NCBI GenBank assembly: GCA_002397465.1
Contig: DHAP01000034.1
Span: 1-64,000, forward strand
Reading direction: 5' to 3'
Length of the DNA: 64,000 nt
Source of the DNA: Caryophanales bacterium UBA4951
Lineage (GTDB): Bacteria; Bacillota_I; Bacilli_A; RFN20; CAG-826
The notes below the pieces were generated by a model. It had not been told where the DNA came from. It saw nothing but the letters and a program-made list of their open reading frames with translations, and searched no databases. This document shows, piece by piece, positions 41,432 to 50,991 of this stretch; position 1 is the first letter of the stretch; each line of letters starts with the position of its first letter. Made by a program: the position numbers and the translations under genes.

Positions 41432-41911
41432 ATGGCTCAATGGTACATGAAACTCAACGTTCAGAAAAAAGCTCTTTTTCTCATGGCCATGGTGGCTTTG
41501 GGCGGCTTCTTGATCATGATACCCCTTTTCTTTTTGACCACCGACAGCGGGTATCCTTTGGGATCCTTGCCATTAGGGTGGCTTCTTGGGAGCGTCATCG
41601 AGCTATTGGCCTATTCGACGATCATCATGATGAGCAACGCCATCACGGCGAGTCAGAACAAAACGACTGGGATGGCCGCAGGCCTTGCCCTAGGCTCTCA
41701 TTTCGTTAGATTCATTTTGTATTTGGCCGGCTTATTGATCAGTGCCATCTGCACCTTCAAAAGCGAATGGTTCGGAGGCTTCAACGCCTTCTCGTTCTAT
41801 ACCTGCGCCGCCGCCTACCTTCCGATGCTGTTCATCGTCCTTTTCACGCAATTCCGCGAGACGAGGCAGCTTCCTATAGAAACCATCAAGAACGAGGATG
41901 AAACTAAATGA
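41432..41911 (+). CDS. atpI: AtpI-like membrane protein
   Basis: A 159-residue protein with four hydrophobic helices (residues ~13-35, ~46-68, ~84-106, ~118-142), in the atpI position before atpB. AtpI/UncI assists c-ring assembly and, in some bacteria, Mg2+ uptake. Sequence similarity to AtpI is weak by eye, so the name rests on position and topology. It overlaps atpB by 4 nt (ATGA). First gene of the ATP synthase operon. Confidence 0.6.
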   Translation: MAQWYMKLNVQKKALFLMAMVALGGFLIMIPLFFLTTDSGYPLGSLPLGWLLGSVIELLAYSTIIMMSNAITASQNKTTGMAAGLALGSHFVRFILYLAGLLISAICTFKSEWFGGFNAFSFYTCAAAYLPMLFIVLFTQFRETRQLPIETIKNEDETK

Positions 41912-42765
41912 TCACCATCCTTGCTGATACCGAAATGACCTATATGGACCGTATCTCCCAGATGTTTGATTGGGAGATGGATGGCCCGCTTTATTCCTCG
42001 TTAATCGTCATGCTCATCGTTCTCATCTTTGCCATCATCATCGGCATCAGAGCCCGCATTGGCCTAAAAAGAAAAGAATATCTTGATAGGCCCCATGGCA
42101 TTTTAATGGTTGGCGAATGGTACGCCGAATTCTGCCAAAACTTCGCCACGAAGAACATGGGCGCCTCCTTTGTCGACATGGGCGGGTATTTCATGACTTT
42201 GTTTGCCTATCTCTTCATCGCCTTCAATTGGGGCCTCACCGGCATGCCGTCCATCATCGACTGGCTGGCCGCTCCGCTCTCATTGGCCCTTATCATGTTC
42301 GTCTTGATCCAATTCAACGGCCTGAGGTTCCAACATTGGCACTATTTCCATCGTTACGTCGAGCCTATCGCCATCTTCTTACCGATCAACTTGGTGACTA
42401 TGTGGACTCCTATCATCTCCACGACGATGCGTCTATTGGGCAACTGCCTTAGCGGTACCATCATCATCGGCTTGGTGCAGTGGGCGCTCGGCGCAGCCAG
42501 CGATGCCCTCTTCGGATCGCTTTCGACCCTAGCCTATTCAAACTACATTCCATTCTGGGACGTCAGTCAGTCATACGCATGGACGAGCATTTGGCTCGCT
42601 CCGGCCGTGATGGGCGTCCTCAACATTTACTTCAGCTTATTCTCGGCGTTCGTCCAGACAACCGTCTTCTCGACGCTGACCGCCCTTTGGATCGCCCAGG
42701 AGAAGCCGGCTGAAGAACAGCCTTCGCTAACTTCTGACGCCCCAAGGCTTCAAGGCCAGGAATAA
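41908..42765 (+). CDS. atpB: ATP synthase subunit a
   Basis: A 285-residue membrane subunit that forms the ion half-channels facing the c-ring. The essential helix has TTMRLLGNCLSG with the conserved Arg (~R175). Five to six helices are visible. The C-terminal tail after the last helix is polar and longer than usual (EKPAEEQPSL...). ATGA overlap with atpI and a 28-bp gap with a strong AGGAGG site before atpE. Confidence 0.93.
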   Translation: MITILADTEMTYMDRISQMFDWEMDGPLYSSLIVMLIVLIFAIIIGIRARIGLKRKEYLDRPHGILMVGEWYAEFCQNFATKNMGASFVDMGGYFMTLFAYLFIAFNWGLTGMPSIIDWLAAPLSLALIMFVLIQFNGLRFQHWHYFHRYVEPIAIFLPINLVTMWTPIISTTMRLLGNCLSGTIIIGLVQWALGAASDALFGSLSTLAYSNYIPFWDVSQSYAWTSIWLAPAVMGVLNIYFSLFSAFVQTTVFSTLTALWIAQEKPAEEQPSLTSDAPRLQGQE

Positions 42766-42793
42766 GGACCAAATTTCACAAGGAGGAAAAACT

Positions 42794-43036
42794 ATGAGTT
42801 TGGGTTTAGTCGCTATCGCAGCCGCGATTTGTGTCGCCTTCGGATGCCTCTCCGCAATCGGTGAGAGTCTCATCTGCTGCCACGCCATCGATGGAATGGC
42901 GAGAAACCCTGAGATGCAGGGCAAGCTTCAGTCAACGATGATCGTCGCCGTCGCTCTCGACGAATCGACCGCCATTTACTGCTTGATCGTCGCCATTCTT
43001 ATTCTCTTCATCCTTGGCTCCAAAGCCACGGCCTAA
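42794..43036 (+). CDS. atpE: ATP synthase subunit c, predicted Na+-binding
   Basis: An 80-residue two-helix rotor subunit with the polar loop ARNPE (residues 36-40). The outer helix holds ALDESTAIYCLIVAIL: the ion carboxylate E57 is followed by S58, T59 and Y62, the Ser/Thr/Tyr set of Na+-binding c-rings such as Ilyobacter tartaricus (E65, S66, T67, Y70). In helix 1, E24 occupies the place of I. tartaricus Q32 (same 33-residue spacing to the carboxylate), as in the two-carboxylate Na+ ring described for Fusobacterium nucleatum. D56, next to E57, is an extra acid. Sodium coupling is inferred. AAGGAGG lies 7 nt upstream, suited to high expression of this multicopy subunit. Confidence 0.95.
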   Translation: MSLGLVAIAAAICVAFGCLSAIGESLICCHAIDGMARNPEMQGKLQSTMIVAVALDESTAIYCLIVAILILFILGSKATA

Positions 43037-43045
43037 GGAAAACAT

Positions 43046-43603
43046 ATGAGGAGTTTATTCACCCTCATATTGGTTGACTCGCAGCCATTCACTCCGGAGG
43101 ATTTCCTCAAGAAGCTCTTTCCGAACTTTTGGAGCTTTTTGATCAACCTCATCGCCTTGATCATTCTTTTCATCTTGGTTTATTGGATCGCCTATAAGCC
43201 CCTCAAGAAATACATCCAGGCCCGCAAGGACTACGTGGAGCATAACATCAGGGACTCTGAGAGAGCCAAAGCCATCAACGAAAAGAAAGTCGCGGAAGGG
43301 GACAAAATCATCTCCGACGCCAAGGGTGAGGCCAATAACATCATCCTTAAGGCCAAATCCGACGCCACCGTTTCGGCGGAAGGCATCGTGAATTCCGCCA
43401 AGGCCGAAGCCCAAGAAAGGCAAAAGGCCGCTGACGAAGCCATCAAACAAGCCGAAGCCAAGTCCAAGAAAGCCATCCATGACGAAATCGTCAATGTGGC
43501 AATGGACGCCAGCAAGGCTGTTTTGGGCCGCGAAGTCACTTCCAAAGACAATGCCAAATTGATCGATGATTTCACATCGGGGGTCAAGAAAGATGGCAAA
43601 TAG
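43046..43603 (+). CDS. atpF: ATP synthase subunit b
   Basis: A 185-residue peripheral stalk subunit: one N-terminal membrane helix (FWSFLINLIALIILFILVYW, residues ~28-47), then a long Ala/Lys/Glu-rich helix typical of the b dimer (ERAKAINEKKVAEGDKIISD and onwards). AAGGA precedes ATG 43046. It overlaps atpH by 11 nt. Confidence 0.93.
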   Translation: MRSLFTLILVDSQPFTPEDFLKKLFPNFWSFLINLIALIILFILVYWIAYKPLKKYIQARKDYVEHNIRDSERAKAINEKKVAEGDKIISDAKGEANNIILKAKSDATVSAEGIVNSAKAEAQERQKAADEAIKQAEAKSKKAIHDEIVNVAMDASKAVLGREVTSKDNAKLIDDFTSGVKKDGK

Positions 43604-44147
43604 AGGGAGCTATCAGGTTTATGCCGAAGCCCTTTTTTCCTTGGCACAAGAGGAAAGGAAGGTCAAAGAATACCAGTCTGAACTCAACAAAATCCGTGAT
43701 GAGTTTGAGTCTAGACCCGATCTTTTGAATGTCCTTTCCTCTTATGCCATCGACAAGAAATCGCTTTATGAGCTATCTGACAAGCTCTTCTCTTCACCGA
43801 CGTGCCCATCATTATCAGGGTTCATGAAAGTGCTGATCTCCCATCATTTGATCAGCCATTTCGCGGATGTCGAGGATGCCTTCCATTCATTGAGCAACGA
43901 GAGCTTAGGAATCAAAGAAGGAATCGTTTATTCGACTGAGCCTCTTAATAAAGAGGACATCGCCAACGTAGAAAAAGCCTTGGAGAGCCGTCTTAACAGC
44001 AAAGTCTATCTTACTAACCGCGTAGACAAAGGCCTCATCGGGGGCCTTAAGGTCGCCATCGACGGCAAAGTGTTCGATGGCTCCATCGAGAACAGGGTCG
44101 AAGCCCTGCGCGAGAAGCTTCTAAAACAAGCAGGAGGAGAATTATGA
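43593..44147 (+). CDS. atpH: ATP synthase subunit delta
   Basis: A 184-residue stalk connector (OSCP-like). It begins [20 protein letters not shown], matching the usual delta start, and ends with [20 protein letters not shown] followed by [15 protein letters not shown], the conserved C-terminal block. ATG 43593 is preferred to an upstream in-frame ATG at 43566 that lies deeper in atpF. ATGA overlap with atpA. Confidence 0.92.
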   Translation: MANRGSYQVYAEALFSLAQEERKVKEYQSELNKIRDEFESRPDLLNVLSSYAIDKKSLYELSDKLFSSPTCPSLSGFMKVLISHHLISHFADVEDAFHSLSNESLGIKEGIVYSTEPLNKEDIANVEKALESRLNSKVYLTNRVDKGLIGGLKVAIDGKVFDGSIENRVEALREKLLKQAGGEL

Positions 44148-45649
44148 ACATTCAGGCTGGCGAGATTAGCGCCCTTATCAAAGAAGAAATCAAATCGTTC
44201 AAGGGCCAACTTGAAAGCGACGACGTCGGAACCGTCATATCGGTCGGCGACGGGATTGCCCTCATATATGGTTTGAAGAACGCCATGCTCGGAGAGCTTC
44301 TGCTTTTCCCACATGACATCTTCGGCATGGTCATGAACCTCAACGTCGACGATGTCGGCGCGGTCTTGCTTGGCGAGGACGTCAAAATCAAAGAAGGCGA
44401 CACCGTCAAGAGAACCGGCAAAGTGGTGGAAGTCCCGGTCGGCGACGGAATGCTCGGAAGAGTCGTTTCCTCCTTGGGCGCCCCGATTGACGATTTGGGT
44501 CCTATATCATATACAAAGACACGCCCAATCGAAAGAATCGCTCCGGGCGTCATGAAAAGAAAATCGGTCGACACCCCGCTTGAGACCGGCATAAAAGCCA
44601 TCGATTCCATGATTCCTATCGGGCGTGGTCAGCGTGAGCTTATCATCGGCGACCGTCAGACTGGCAAGACCTCCATCGCCATCGACGCCATCGTCAATCA
44701 GCGTGGCAAAAACGTCAAATGCGTCTACGTCGCCATCGGCCAGAAGAATTCTTCCGTCGCCTCTTTGGTGAACAAGCTTAAAGAAAAGCACTGCTTTGAT
44801 TACGTGACCGTCGTCAACGCCTCGGCCTCAGAACCGGCTCCGCAGCAATACATCGCCCCGTTCGCCGGCATGGCCATCGCCGAGGAATGGATGGAAAGCG
44901 GCCAAGACGTTCTTATCGTCTTCGATGACCTTTCCAAACACGCCGTCGCTTATAGAACTTTGTCATTGCTCTTAAGAAGGGCTCCAGGACGTGAGGCTTA
45001 CCCAGGCGACATTTTCTACCTCCATTCAAGGCTTCTTGAAAGAGCTTGCAAACTTGCCCCTGAATTCGGAGGCGGCTCCATTACCGCCCTTCCGATCATC
45101 GAGACCCAGGCCGGAGACATCTCCGCCTATATTCCTACCAACGTCATCTCCATCACCGATGGTCAGATCTTCCTCGTGAGCGATTATTTCGCCGCCGGGC
45201 AAAGACCAGCCGTCGATTCGGGCTTCTCCGTCAGCCGTGTCGGCTCGGCCGCGCAGGTCAAAGCCATGAAGCAAGTCGCCGGATCATTGAAGATCGAGCT
45301 TGCCAACTACCGTGAGAATCTTTCTTTCTCCCAGTTCGGCAGCGACCTCGACCCTGAGACCAAGAAGATTCTTACCCATGGCGCCGTCGTCACCGAGGCT
45401 TTGAAACAAGTCAACTTCGCCCCTCTTAGCATGGAGACGGAAATCATGGAGCTTTTCGCGGTCAAAAACCGTTACCTCGATGATCTCAAACTCGAGGACG
45501 TCAACCCGTTCCTTGAAGGAATGTGCGACTACATCAAAGACAATCACAAAGAGCTCATCGACGAATTGAAGAGCAAAAAGATTTTCTCGCCAGAACTTGA
45601 GGCTTCCTTCAAGAAAGCCATTGAGGACTACAAACTCTCGAGGCAATAG
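44144..45649 (+). CDS. atpA: ATP synthase subunit alpha
   Basis: A 501-residue non-catalytic hexamer subunit. P-loop [27 protein letters not shown], and the [21 protein letters not shown] segment as [18 protein letters not shown]. The last replaces the usual Ile-Asn by Val-Asp, a mild deviation. Length normal. Starts by ATGA overlap with atpH. Confidence 0.96.
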   Translation: MNIQAGEISALIKEEIKSFKGQLESDDVGTVISVGDGIALIYGLKNAMLGELLLFPHDIFGMVMNLNVDDVGAVLLGEDVKIKEGDTVKRTGKVVEVPVGDGMLGRVVSSLGAPIDDLGPISYTKTRPIERIAPGVMKRKSVDTPLETGIKAIDSMIPIGRGQRELIIGDRQTGKTSIAIDAIVNQRGKNVKCVYVAIGQKNSSVASLVNKLKEKHCFDYVTVVNASASEPAPQQYIAPFAGMAIAEEWMESGQDVLIVFDDLSKHAVAYRTLSLLLRRAPGREAYPGDIFYLHSRLLERACKLAPEFGGGSITALPIIETQAGDISAYIPTNVISITDGQIFLVSDYFAAGQRPAVDSGFSVSRVGSAAQVKAMKQVAGSLKIELANYRENLSFSQFGSDLDPETKKILTHGAVVTEALKQVNFAPLSMETEIMELFAVKNRYLDDLKLEDVNPFLEGMCDYIKDNHKELIDELKSKKIFSPELEASFKKAIEDYKLSRQ

Positions 45650-45651
45650 GA

Positions 45652-46512
45652 ATGGGGCTCGGCTTAAGCAAAACCAAACATCGTATCCAGGCCGTCAAAG
45701 GGACTGAGAAGATCACGAAGTCGATGGAACTCATCGCCACCGTGAAACTCAAACAGTTCCGCGACGCTTACGAGAAAACAAACGCCTACACCGATGAGTA
45801 TGCCAAACTCATGGCCGAGCTTTTCGCGCACGACACCGAGACAGGAAGCCATTATGGCAAGCCGAATGAAGACGTCAAAAGCTGTCTCTTCATCGTCATT
45901 TCCTCTGATTTGGGCTTATGCGGCAGCTACAACAACGAACTCTTCAAATGGGTCAATAAATGTGCGACTGAGAACGACGTGATCGCCCCGATAGGGAGCA
46001 AAGCCGTCCACCATTATTCCCACGATGAGAGATTCAAGAACATCAACCACGATTTCGAGTCGCTTTCTCTAGGAAGCCTCGATTTGTCGAAGATTCATTC
46101 CTTGTGCTCCAGGCTCAAGGATTCGTTCAACGCCAAACGCTACTCGAGGATCTACATGATCTTCACCCATTACGTCAATTCCATCACCTTTGCCCCAACG
46201 AGATTCCAGCTTCTCCCGGTGCAGGTGAAACAGAGCAAATGGGAGAACGAGACCTATTGCCCGCCTCTATTCGATGAGCCCCCGAGAACGATGATCCATC
46301 GTTTCATGGACGATTACCTCTCAGCCGTCTTCTATGGAAGGCTGGTCGAAAGCGAACTATCGGAGCAAGCCTCAAGAAGAACCGCGATGGATAACGCCAA
46401 CGACAACGCCGATAGAATGTTGCAAGAGCTGACGATTGAATACAACAAAGCCAGGCAGAACGCCATAACCCAGGAGATTACCGAGGTTGTGAGCGGGGCC
46501 TCGGCCAACTAG
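45652..46512 (+). CDS. atpG: ATP synthase subunit gamma
   Basis: A 286-residue central stalk. The N terminus KTKHRIQAVKGTEKITKSME and the C terminus ELTIEYNKARQNAITQEITE, followed by VVSGASA, are the conserved coiled-coil ends, and SSDLGLCGSYNNELF is the mid-protein GLCG motif. Two bases separate it from the atpA stop. Confidence 0.95.
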   Translation: MGLGLSKTKHRIQAVKGTEKITKSMELIATVKLKQFRDAYEKTNAYTDEYAKLMAELFAHDTETGSHYGKPNEDVKSCLFIVISSDLGLCGSYNNELFKWVNKCATENDVIAPIGSKAVHHYSHDERFKNINHDFESLSLGSLDLSKIHSLCSRLKDSFNAKRYSRIYMIFTHYVNSITFAPTRFQLLPVQVKQSKWENETYCPPLFDEPPRTMIHRFMDDYLSAVFYGRLVESELSEQASRRTAMDNANDNADRMLQELTIEYNKARQNAITQEITEVVSGASAN

Positions 46513-48317
<1,805 letters not shown>

Positions 48318-48326
48318 AAAAGACTC

Positions 48327-48332
48327 TATAAT
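48327..48332 (+). promoter_or_regulatory. -10 TATAAT upstream of the ATP-grasp gene
   Basis: A perfect TATAAT lies 27 nt before ATG 48360, with AGAGGA at 48349-48354 as ribosome site. A hairpin TGTTTG-GGAA-CAAACA (48332-48347) overlaps the predicted transcription start. Confidence 0.45.
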
Positions 48333-48359
48333 GTTTGGGAACAAACAAAGAGGATAATT

Positions 48360-49583
48360 ATGAACTTCATCTTCATCTCTCCTAATTTCCCACCCCGTTA
48401 CTTCAAATGGGTTGAAGCCTTAAAAGACCATGGCGTCACTGTTTTAGGCATTGGCGACTCACCTGAATACGATGTCCACCCACGTTTACAAAAATCCTTG
48501 AGCGAATATGTTTTCGTCGATGATCTCTCCTCTTTTGAGAAGATGCTTGCAGCTTGCAAGTATTATGAGAAGAAATACGGCCGCATCTCCTTCATCGAAA
48601 GCGACAACGAGTGGTGGCTTTACATGGATTCCCGTCTCCGCGAAGCCATGAACGTCACCTCGGGGTTCTTCCCGAAAGAGATGGAACGCATCAAAGCCAA
48701 GTCCGCGATGAAGGAATGCTTCAACAAAGGCGGGGCCAAGACGATGCGTTACACGTTGCTAGACGGCCCTAAAGACCTCGAGAAAGCCAAGACATTCATC
48801 AAGGAAGTCGGCTATCCGGTCTTTGTTAAGCCAAACGTCGGCGTCGGCGCCAGCGATTCTTTTGCCATTCATAATGACGAAGAATTGGGCAAGTTCCTTT
48901 CCAAGCCCTTAAGCGAAACCTACATAATGGAGGAATTCATCAAAGGGTTCATCGTTTCCTTTGATGGGGTCTGCGATTCTAAATCAAACGTCGTTTTCTG
49001 CACGAGCGATCATTTCATGACCCCGATCGCGACGGTCGTCAATGACAACACCGACTATTATTATTACAACAACCCCTTTGCCCTTCCTTTTCATGACATC
49101 GATGGCAAGGACTTCGAAAAAGTCGGGAGAGCGGTGGTCAAAGCCTTCGGCATCAGACAACGTTTCTTCCACATCGAGTTCTTCGTCTTGACGGAAGATA
49201 AGCCAGGCTTCGCCAAGAAAGGCGAATTCGTGGCCCTTGAGTGCAACATGAGACCGGCCGGCGGCTTTACTCCTGACCTCATAGACTACGCGAACTCGGT
49301 CAGCTGTTATGAAATCTGGGCCGATATCGTCTGCTTTGACGAGAACCGCCAGAATATGTCGCTCCCGAAATACTATGCCTTCGCATCTCATAGAAAGGAT
49401 ATCATCGCCTATAAAAACACCCGTGATGCCATCCTTGGCAAATATGGGACGAACCTTTGCATGAGCGGCCGCTACCCAGCCCACATGGCCCTAGCGATGG
49501 GGGACGAGTACTATTACGCCAAATTCAGCGATTTCGAAGAAGGACTGGCTTTTGACAAGTTCGTCCGTGAGCGAAAAGACTAA
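48360..49583 (+). CDS. ATP-grasp ligase of unknown substrate
   Basis: A 407-residue ATP-grasp enzyme. An N-terminal Rossmann-like region is followed by GYPVFVKPNVGVGASDSFAI (ATP-binding lysine and loop), TYIMEEFIKGFIVSFDGV, and HIEFFVL...FVALECNMRPAGG (Mg2+-binding Glu and Asn). The family forms amide or thioester bonds by acyl phosphates; the closest style is the biotin-carboxylase/CPSase-L-like or amino-acid ligase group. Substrate not deducible. It directly follows the atp operon, with its own promoter-like TATAAT. It ends in a strong terminator that lies inside the convergent lipoprotein gene (4-nt CDS overlap). Confidence 0.8.
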   Translation: MNFIFISPNFPPRYFKWVEALKDHGVTVLGIGDSPEYDVHPRLQKSLSEYVFVDDLSSFEKMLAACKYYEKKYGRISFIESDNEWWLYMDSRLREAMNVTSGFFPKEMERIKAKSAMKECFNKGGAKTMRYTLLDGPKDLEKAKTFIKEVGYPVFVKPNVGVGASDSFAIHNDEELGKFLSKPLSETYIMEEFIKGFIVSFDGVCDSKSNVVFCTSDHFMTPIATVVNDNTDYYYYNNPFALPFHDIDGKDFEKVGRAVVKAFGIRQRFFHIEFFVLTEDKPGFAKKGEFVALECNMRPAGGFTPDLIDYANSVSCYEIWADIVCFDENRQNMSLPKYYAFASHRKDIIAYKNTRDAILGKYGTNLCMSGRYPAHMALAMGDEYYYAKFSDFEEGLAFDKFVRERKD

Positions 49584-50368
49584 CTGGCAAAATAAGAACT
49601 GAGGAGGGCGAGGCCCTCCTCTTTTTTTGCCTCGTTGTAGTTTTCTATGCCAATAGAGAGAGTGCCGGCTTCATGAGGAAGGGAAGAATCGCTTTCAAAA
49701 GAAGCTGATTCCTCCTCATCGAGGTGCTCGATGTCAAAGAGGAGAAGGCTCTTGGAACTGTTCTTCCCAAGAGAGACTATATCGGACAAATACGATAAAG
49801 AATCATCGGAATAATCGAAGAAATATATTGGGGTGTCATCGCTTTTTTCGCCCAATAAAGTGGAGTAATGATAGACGAAAGACAAGCCACTGGAATTCTT
49901 TACTTGGCCCGAAACGAAATTGTCGAGGTACTTCCTCGAGACGTTTCCGGAGGCGACGACGGTTTTGAAAGACTCCGAAAGATAGAAAAGGGTCGGGGTC
50001 CCGAATGATGACCAATCGTAGGAGGAATAATACTCTTTCAAAGAGTCAAAACCCGAATCGCTGGCAAAATCTGTGATAGAGACGTAATTGATGTAATTGT
50101 CCTGGGCCCAGGAAAGGAAGGTCGGCTCAAAAGAGAGACAATGAGAACAGGATGAGGAGGTGAGGCAGAAAAACACCCCGACATCGAGTTTGGCCAAGGC
50201 TATTCCTTCATCGACGCTCAGCGAAGAAGAATAGGCTTCATAGGTGGCATTAAGCTTTTTCACGCCCATCTCGGCGTTATGGATCAGATAGATGTCTTCT
50301 TTCGTAGACGAGCAAGAGGAAAGAAGAAGCGGCAAGATGGCAATGAAGGGCAGAAACGCTTTTTTCAT
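49580..50368 (-). CDS. Thioredoxin-like lipoprotein
   Basis: A 262-residue exported protein. Lipoprotein signal FLPFIAILPLLLSSCSS (Cys ~18). The mature part has a CxxC pair in SSSCSHCLSFEPTFLSWA and a later FGTPTLFYLSE that provides the cis-proline of a thioredoxin fold. It could reduce or isomerise disulfides outside the membrane or act in heme or cofactor maturation. The CSHC redox pair is unusual compared with CGPC or CPHC. ATG 50368 is preceded by TATATT with 6 nt between; an in-frame GTG at 50371 is an alternative. Confidence 0.7.
   Translation of the reverse strand: MKKAFLPFIAILPLLLSSCSSTKEDIYLIHNAEMGVKKLNATYEAYSSSLSVDEGIALAKLDVGVFFCLTSSSCSHCLSFEPTFLSWAQDNYINYVSITDFASDSGFDSLKEYYSSYDWSSFGTPTLFYLSESFKTVVASGNVSRKYLDNFVSGQVKNSSGLSFVYHYSTLLGEKSDDTPIYFFDYSDDSLSYLSDIVSLGKNSSKSLLLFDIEHLDEEESASFESDSSLPHEAGTLSIGIENYNEAKKEEGLALLSSYFAS
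49601..49628 (+). terminator. Strong terminator of the ATP-grasp gene, inside a convergent CDS
   Basis: The perfect 9-bp stem GAGGAGGGC / GCCCTCCTC with a 3-nt loop is followed by seven T. It lies wholly within the 3' coding sequence of the lipoprotein gene on the other strand. Confidence 0.85.
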
Positions 50369-50374
50369 CACATT

Positions 50375-50380
50375 AATATA
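50375..50380 (-). promoter_or_regulatory. -10 hexamer TATATT, 6 nt before ATG 50368
   Basis: TATATT ends 6 nt before the lipoprotein ATG with no ribosome site between them. Confidence 0.4.
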
Positions 50381-50423
50381 GCGGAATTTTCTTCATTATG
50401 CCGAAAAATCCATCATTAAGTGC

Positions 50424-50429
50424 TAAGAT
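50424..50429 (+). promoter_or_regulatory. Extended -10 TGC-TAAGAT of the pyrophosphatase gene
   Basis: TAAGAT with TGC upstream, 25 nt before ATG 50455; GAAAGG at 50441-50446 is the ribosome site, 8 nt from the ATG. Confidence 0.5.
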
Positions 50430-50454
50430 ATCCCTATCTTGAAAGGTTTTGTCT

Positions 50455-50991
50455 ATGAATATTTGGCATGCGGTCAATAAAGACCGCGTCACTCCTGACG
50501 AATTTGTCGCCTGCATCGAAATCAGCGCTGGAAGCAAAAACAAGTACGAGCTCGATAAGCAGACCGGGGCTTTGATCCTTGATAGGATTCTTTTCACCGC
50601 CACGCACTACCCACAGAATTATGGTTTTATCCCACATACTTTGTCCGAGGATGGCGATCCTTTGGACGTTTTGGTCATCTGCTCGGAGCCTATCGTTCCT
50701 CTGGCCCTCACGACTTGCTACCCAATCGGCGTGTTGGAGATGGAAGATACCGGAAGCAAAGACGAGAAGATAATCGCCATATGCGCGCACGACCCATTGT
50801 ATAATGGTTACCGTGATATCTGCCAATTGCCGCCTCATGTCAGCGAGGAAATCCAACATTTCTTCACCGTCTACAAGGAACTAGAACATGGTAAGCACAC
50901 CGTCGTTAAGGACATTCGCGGCCGTGATGCCGCGAAGGAGATCATCTTAAGAGACATTGAAGCTTATGAGCGTGCCTTCCCTCAAAAATAG
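50455..50991 (+). CDS. ppa: Inorganic pyrophosphatase (family I)
   Basis: A 178-residue enzyme that hydrolyses pyrophosphate, pulling biosynthetic reactions forward. The active-site blocks are FVACIEISAGSKNKYELDKQ (substrate Lys/Glu), THYPQNYGFIPHTLSEDGDP followed by LDVLV (the D-G-D-P-L-D-V-L metal site) and YKELEHGKHTVV. The start is ATG 50455, 8 nt after GAAAGG; the TTG at 50449 is too close to that site. Its end overlaps the VanZ gene by 26 nt. Confidence 0.95.
   Translation: MNIWHAVNKDRVTPDEFVACIEISAGSKNKYELDKQTGALILDRILFTATHYPQNYGFIPHTLSEDGDPLDVLVICSEPIVPLALTTCYPIGVLEMEDTGSKDEKIIAICAHDPLYNGYRDICQLPPHVSEEIQHFFTVYKELEHGKHTVVKDIRGRDAAKEIILRDIEAYERAFPQK

Noticed and set aside
48332..48347. 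TGTTTG-GGAA-CAAACA hairpin as the atp operon terminator
   Set aside because: It is not followed by a T run and overlaps a -10 box and ribosome site for the next gene.
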